Under the pieces are notes generated by a model that saw nothing but the letters and a program-made list of their open reading frames with translations, was not told the DNA's origin and did no database searches. The translations under genes were made by a program, and so were the position numbers. A DNA stretch of 64,000 bases from Notamacropus eugenii (lineage: Eukaryota; Chordata; Mammalia; Diprotodontia; Macropodidae): positions 395,595,853-395,659,852 of the forward strand of contig NC_092872.1 in NCBI RefSeq assembly GCF_028372415.1, given 5' to 3'. Position 1 is the stretch's first letter. Each line of letters opens with the position of its first letter. Shown here one piece after another: positions 58,361 through 64,000 of this stretch.

Positions 58361-61199
58361 GTGAACTCAGCATTGGAATTTCTCCATAACAAGCAAGGCA
58401 TCACCAAAACATCAAACATTCGTTTATCCTTCTGCCCCCTACTCAAGAAGACAGAAAAAAGTCCAAAGGCAAAATTCCCTATCCTAACAAATTGACAAAA
58501 CATTTTCTGAATGTGTGGGTGTGTTTATACCTAGTAAATTCAATTCAGAGTCAATTAAGCATAATGATCTCAGTTTGGAAAATTTTAAAAATGGAGTTCT
58601 CAAAGCATTAAACTTAATATCCAGGAGCTATGGTAGGAGGTTGCCATGAAAATGCTTATTTAAATAGATGTAGAGAATCTTTTTCCATTCTGCACATACC
58701 CTCTAGTAAACCATGTAGTCAATTACAACAGGTATTGCCCATCTGTGCAATATAGGTAAGTTAATGTTATGAGAACCATAACTTTTAGATTTTATTACAC
58801 TTTTTTTAAAGTTAACAAACTTCTCTTTCAAAATCCTCTTGCATAAATGTATTAGGAAAAACTGTTTTCTCTTAAGATAGATGGTCTTTGAAATATTTGA
58901 ATAGGAGATAGAGATTTCAATCTAAATTATAATTATTTCCTACATCTGTTCTGATACATTTAGAATGGTTTGTGCTTGTAAATTAGGTGTTAATGAAATA
59001 AAAATGCTGTAACCATGTGGAACATCAGAATTGCAATTGACTGAAGACAATTCTGTAAATTCTCCAAGGACTCTTTATGGAAGGAAAAGCTCTGGAGACT
59101 TACCTACTACATACGCAGAATATGTCTTTATACACTTAGTGTTAGTTTCAAAGTGCAGTCCTGAAAATATCCAAAGGAATGCATTTTGAGCAGATTTCTT
59201 TTAACGAAAAGTACCCTATTTTTGTCATTTTATCCTTAATTTCTGAACAATTTAGCAATCTTTTATTTTTCAAATAACTTATCCAAATATGCTCTTTGGA
59301 AGCACATGCTCAGAAATGTGACTTTTTCTCCTTAGAATATAACCTAGGAGGAGTTAATCTTCATTTTCTTCTCTGATGTTAACTCATAATTTTCTGAATG
59401 TATGCTTCATAGTATTTTGATAATATAATTCTATTTTTCAAATTTATACAATAAAATAAATGTTATGCAAGTTTAATTTGATTTTTCTATGAACAATTCT
59501 TACTTGAAGAAATGTATTATATAGGGAAAATACTTACAGCTAGGAGATTTTAAGAGAAAACTCTTCTTGATTTTTTAATGGCCTAAATTCCAAACTGGTT
59601 AGTATTGTTCTGCATAAAAGTAAGTAGGGTCTCTTTGGCACTTAGAAATAAAGTTTACTTTTGTTGGATTAAAAAAAAATATTTTGTATCTTTTGTTGAA
59701 ATTGATTTTTATATCTGTCAGGATTTATTCCTGAAACCTTAAGCACAAAGTTCCATTAGAGATAATGAGTGATTCAGTGACTTTTTTTTTACTTCCATTG
59801 AAGTGTGAACAAATTCCATGGAATAATTTCAGGAAGATTTCATTTAGTTCTAATTACGATAGATTCCTGTCTTGTCCCTATATTTCTGCATTGGATCTGG
59901 AAAAATGGTTGAGAATCTCAATAGCCTTTCTCAGCTATTGCATGAAATCATTGTGGTATACTAATAGCTCACTGTCATAGGACCTATCTAAGATTGCTAC
60001 AATTGAGCTCTAACATAGGAAATTTTTTTAAATGACATTAAGTTAATTATTTTATAGGCAGTTAAGTTTTACAGAGTTACATTAAAGGGCTTCAAATGTA
60101 TCCCAATTTTATATACCTCAATCCCTGCCAACATCTCTTAACTTGAATGCACTCTTTCATGTGACAGGTGTTAAAATTCATACCAATATTTCAAGAGATA
60201 TTTTAGGACAGAGAACTGATAACTTGGTCTGAGAAAATTCCCAAAGGACTCCTGTATAGTTCTGAGACACTTCTCAAAATGCTGAATTTTGCTTATTCAA
60301 ATTGCACTGTTGATCATTTTTGTTGATACCGTAAAAAATCTTAAGTCTTGGAATACGAAGGACAATTTAGTTCTCTAATCTTTGATTTTTGTATCTTTGA
60401 ATAATAAACTTGAAGATAAATTCCTAGTCTACATTGTTCCACTGTAATTTTAGGGGAGAGGAGTAGCAATATTTTGGGGTAGTATTAGTATGTTTAAAAT
60501 TCTAAGGTCTAGGTATGTTAATTCTCAAGATACATGGGCAAACAACAAAGTTAAAATTACAGTAAAAGTATTTGGAAGGTTTTCACTTCCAACTTGGATA
60601 ATTTTGTAAAAGCAATTATCTGGTCAGGTTGTTTCTCCTAACAGTTCAAAACAATAAAGGAAAGAAAATTACTTACGGGCCTTTAAAAGAAATAATAGCT
60701 CTGACTATTTTTTGGGGGGGGAGTAGAGGGTGATACTATGTTCACTTAACATAAATATATATATATAAATATATATTTGAATCTGTAATCTTCTTTGAAA
60801 ATGTTAATGTGAATTATATGTCTTTTTGTTTTCTTCAATCAAGATAACTTTTCAAAATTTTCAGCCATAGTTGATTGAGGGACTTAAGTGAGATCAGTGA
60901 ATCATTTATGGAGAATTCTTACCTCAAATCTCAAAACAAAACAAAACATGTATTCATGGTATTTTAAAAATTTGTCACTATTATACCAAGATAAATCATT
61001 CCACAGCATGTGTCTTTTCCCCCCTTGATAAAACATGAATACTTAGAGGGTATTTAGACTACATCCTAATTGAGATTTTTTTTTTCTGTGATATGATTGA
61101 TGTATAGTTCAACCATTCTTATTTTGACATTATTTCCATTAGTATTTCTGGACCTAAAATATAAATCAGGTTGTGTTAGTTGTTAAAGATTTTTAACTT
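58361..61199. other. No recognised feature
   Basis: Long unique AT-rich stretch. A (TA)n-like run lies at about 60752-60775. The 71-codon frame at 59765-59980 has no recognisable domain. This is the longest repeat-poor part of the window. Confidence 0.55.
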
Positions 61200-61420
61200 T
61201 GTTCATTTCAAACCATTAATCAACAAACTAAATAAATAATGATGGGTCAGACACTATTCTAGGCACCAGAGATATAAAGGGGAAAAATGAAAGTCCTTGT
61301 TGTCAAGAAACTTAAGAGTTTATTAAAGTATGTTATAGGAGTTAGGGCTGAGCCATATGAGATCTAAAAGACCTGGAATGTTTAGAAAAAAGGAAAGGGA
61401 TGAACTTTGGGAGCAACTGT
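61200..61420 (+). mobile_element. Ancient LINE 3' tail (L2/L3 group)
   Basis: 'gggtcagacactattctagg', 'caccagagatataaaggg' and 'ttgttgtcaagaaacttaag' match the 'ccaggcactgttctaggcactggggata...ctcaaggagctta' type of tail. Confidence 0.6.
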
Positions 61421-62039
61421 GCTGAAGGTTACGCTGTCTTTCCCAGGGAAGCATAAACAGTGGGAGATATGGTAGAAAAGCTACTACTAACATAGAGTGA
61501 GGATGTTGAGTGACACCAGATCAACACCAATTCCTTCCCTCCCATTCTTCTATCTCCCCCACAGGCAAAGCTTAAAGTTCTTGCTTAGTGCTCATAGAGA
61601 TCATTCCAAGGGTTAGGAACTAATTTTATTAGACGTTTTATTATATTTCGACCCCTCCAACCCCCAGCAGAGAGAGGAAAGCACATCGATGTTGTTCATC
61701 AATAACTTAAGCAGCCTATTCATTATCATTTTCTTTTATTTTTTTAAATTTCTTTTAAACTTAAATATAAAATAAGAAAGGAAAAGAAAAAATACCTTTC
61801 TACATATAAAACACAACTTGAGAGGATACAATATAAGGTAATAAATTTTCATTTCAAGTAAACTTATATGATAAAGATAACACATTATTGTTTTCAAAGT
61901 TGTCCTTTTCTTTCCTTCTTCATAGACTTTCTTTTGTTCTCTGCTGTGCACTGTTTACTTTATTTTTCCCCTTCTTCCCCCTTAAGAATTAAACTACAAT
62001 TACAAGAATTGTACTACAATTAAGCACGGATGCACACAG
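61421..62039. other. Unassigned, repeat-like in part
   Basis: Bases 61735-61990 are A/T-rich and resemble a LINE 3'UTR in antisense by style, but I cannot place them in a family. Confidence 0.4.
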
Positions 62040-62160
62040 ATATATGTGTGTGTGTGTATCTGCATGTGTATACGTATACATGCATATATATTTATACACA
62101 TATACATACACATGTAACCATATATACACATATATGCATACACATTTGAACACATGTGGA
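62040..62160. repeat. (TG/TA)n and (CATA)n microsatellite
   Basis: 'tatgtgtgtgtgtgtatc' followed by 'atacatgcatatatatttat' and 'cacatatacatacacat' units. Confidence 0.85.
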
Positions 62161-62239
62161 AGACAACATTTTGCTTGTTTCTATTTATCATCTATACATT
62201 ATCTTTTTAATCAGATCTGGCAGTGGTTTCTGGTCCTAA

Positions 62240-62470
62240 TGCAGGAGGTTTTATTTATTTTGTTTTACCATGGACCCCTTTAGCAGTATGGTAACATTTA
62301 ATAGTAATGCAATTTATTGACTACATTTATACATGAAGGAAAGCCTAAATTTCCATCAGAGTTTAGTGAAAATAAAGGTTTTATTTATTTATTTGATAGC
62401 AAATTCATCTGCGAATCTTGTGTTCCATGGGCTACGGGTTTAGAGCTCCAGGATTGAACCATTTCTAATT
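62240..62470. repeat. Possible ancient mammalian interspersed repeat
   Basis: 'accatggacccctttagcag' with 'tatggtaac' following, and later 'cttgtgttccatgggctacg', resemble a well-known ancient repeat beginning 'atggacccctttggcag'. I cannot name the family with confidence. Confidence 0.35.
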
Positions 62471-62829
62471 CTGTGGAAAATAGAAAAAGGGCAGGGAGCC
62501 TGAAAGAAAGAGGAAGCATCACTGAGGAGGGAAGCTCTAATTCCAGCAGTCTCTAATATGGGAAATTTTAAAGTCTTTAAGTTTTCCCCAAGGGAGAGAA
62601 AAGTGAAGAGATAGCCACAAGTCCTACTTTTATTATACTTTGCTATGTAATGGGCACATACATACAGAGGTGTAATGGAACCTGGTCTTCTGAATTACTG
62701 AGAGCTGATTGATTGCTAAATTTTTAATTTTAGCATTTACACCTTGGGAACTAGCAAAAGTTACGTATGAGGACTTGATATATTATTCTCTAGACTTAAG
62801 AAAGTGATGGAAAAATGGTAATATAAACT

Positions 62830-62855
62830 TAAAAGTGAATCCTGTGTCATTTTTT
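62830..62855 (+). repeat. 26-bp perfect direct repeat, left copy
   Basis: Starts TAAAAGTG and ends CATTTTTT. It is identical over 26 bases to 63463-63488 and lies outside the 3' end of HAL1-like copy 3. Confidence 0.9.
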
Positions 62856-63149
62856 CTCCTTTAATATATAATTTAATTTTTTCAGTTCTTAAATTAACTT
62901 CCACAAGAATTTGAATTCAATATTTTCTCCCCATCTCTCACCCCCCCCCCACTAGGACAGTATGTACCTTATCTACCACTTCCTCCAGTCTATCCTCCCT
63001 TCTATTACTCACTCTTCTTCCATCCCCCATCTCCTCTATTTTCTGGTAGGGCAAAATACATTTTTATACTCCATTGCCTCTATAGCTTAATTTCCAGTTA
63101 CATGCTAAAACCATTTTAACATTCATTCTTAAAGTTTTGAGTTCCATGT

Positions 63150-63207
63150 TCTCCCTCTCCCTCCCTCCTTCCCTCCTTCCCTCTTTTCCTCCCTCCCTCC
63201 CTCCCTA
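63150..63207. repeat. (CCCT/CCTT)n pyrimidine tract
   Basis: 'ctccctccctccttccctcc' units within HAL1-like copy 3; absent at this length from copy 2. Confidence 0.85.
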
Positions 63208-63462
63208 TCAACCCTCCTTGAGAAAACAAACAATTCAATATAGGTCATACATATGTAACAATATAAAGTACTTCCATAATAGTTATGTTGTATAAGACTA
63301 ACCACATTTCCCTTTGTCCTACCTTGCCCTTTATTTATTCCATTCTCTCCCTTGACCTCTCCTCCCACAATAGTATTTGCTTCTGATTATCCTTTTCCCA
63401 ACTTGCTGTCCCTTCCATTATGTTCCCTCTCCTGTCCCCTTCCCCCTTGCCTTCACACAGGG

Positions 63463-63488
63463 TAAAAGTGAATCCTGTGTCATTTTTT
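63463..63488 (+). repeat. 26-bp perfect direct repeat, internal copy
   Basis: Identical to 62830-62855. It interrupts HAL1-like sequence: copy 2 reads 'cagggtaaaatagatttcc' at the matching place, while copy 3 has 'cagggtaaaa' followed by the extra flank-like sequence and then 'tttccctatcc'. Confidence 0.9.
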
Positions 63489-63749
63489 AAAATTTCCCTA
63501 TCCAATTGAGTATGTGGTATTCCCTCCTTAAGCCAAATCCCATGAGAGTAAGACTCAATTATATTATTCTTACGTCTCCCCCCTCTTATCCTCCATTGTA
63601 AAAGCTCTTTCTTCTCTCCTTTATGAGATGATTTGCTACATTCTACTTCTCCCTTTTTCTCATTCCTAGTACTTTCCATTCAACAGTAAATTTTATTTTT
63701 TAGATATTCTCCCTTCATATTCAGCTCATCCTGTGCCCTCTCTCTTCTA

Positions 63750-63859
63750 TAACACACACTTATATACACATATGCATACACACCCATGTACATACACATA
63801 CCTACGCATATATAATATACACATTTGTATCTCCCCATACATGTCTACATACACACACA

Positions 63860-63912
<53 letters not shown>

Positions 63913-63925
63913 GTGTACAGATAGA
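63750..63925. repeat. Microsatellite inside HAL1-like copy 3, with (ATCT)n core
   Basis: 'acatatgcatacacaccc' units lead into about 12 perfect ATCT units (63861-63911). It lies in the same spacer position as the microsatellites in copies 1 and 2. Confidence 0.9.
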
Positions 63926-64000
63926 TATATATTCCCTCTAACTACCCTAATACTGAAAGAGGTCTCATGAGTTACAAATAACATCTTTCCATGTAGGAAT

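Larger units (their letters stand above)
62856..64000 (-). mobile_element. HAL1-like (ORF1-only) retroelement, copy 3, truncated by window end
   Basis: It aligns block by block with the 3' region and spacer of copy 2 (35565-36570): 'gaattcaatattttctcccc', 'cactcttcttccatcccc', 'ggcaaaatacatttttatac', 'agccaaatcccatgagagta', 'tattctcccttcatattcag' and the spacer microsatellite. The ORF1 part would lie beyond 64000, so its presence is inferred. The 3' end is on the left, near 62875. A 26-bp copy of the left flank sits inside the element at 63463-63488. Confidence 0.7.

Noticed and set aside
63335..63679. 114-codon minus-strand open frame, rich in G, E, K and R
   Set aside because: It lies in the purine-rich 3' region of a HAL1-like element and is a composition effect.

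Overview
The window looks like intergenic DNA from a marsupial (metatherian) genome. It is AT-rich and contains no supportable functional host gene. The lineage call rests on repeats: tRNA-headed SINEs with RTE-type tails (5994-6137, 8521-8832, 28343-28635, 11366-11603, 29628-29945, 44668-44818), MIR relatives that start with a 'ggcagctaggt' head, and L1 elements with marsupial-type 5'UTR, ORF1 and 3'UTR. I cannot name the species. Family names come from recall of consensus features, not from a database search.

Layout. 1-5 kb: decayed plus-strand L1 pieces around a retrovirus-like LTR (about 1490-2101). 5-12 kb: L2, SINEs, MIR copies and a casein kinase II beta (CSNK2B) processed pseudogene at 6201-7177 on the minus strand, bounded by a 13-bp target-site duplication. 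12-21 kb: an ancient LINE, a near-full-length dead L1 (about 13050-19034) and an ORF1-only, HAL1-like element (19035-20950). 21-28 kb: a nested stack, in which an old L1 (22569-27800) was later hit by an LTR (23226 to about 23690) and by an L1/HAL1 ORF1 fragment (25839-26716). That fragment keeps a 265-codon open frame and has a perfect 14-bp target-site duplication. 28-35 kb: SINEs, old L1 and MIR fragments, and a 7SL-RNA-like retrosequence (34750-34968). 35-39 kb: a second HAL1-like element on the minus strand, then an internally deleted L1. 39.8-40.8 kb: a 675-bp LTR with polypurine tract and a remnant of internal proviral sequence. 41-48 kb: minus-strand L1 pieces, L2 and MIR. 48-62 kb: mostly unrecognised sequence with sparse old repeats. 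62.8-64 kb: a third HAL1-like element, cut by the window end, which carries a 26-bp copy of its own flank.

No CRISPR array, operon, intact tRNA or rRNA gene, or host coding exon could be supported. The open frames over 100 codons are repeat-derived, antisense to repeats, or low complexity. The noteworthy content is mechanistic: unusual retrotransposition products, ORF1-only elements with a microsatellite in a fixed place, and LTR families shared between distant sites. I found no evidence of an undescribed multi-gene system.
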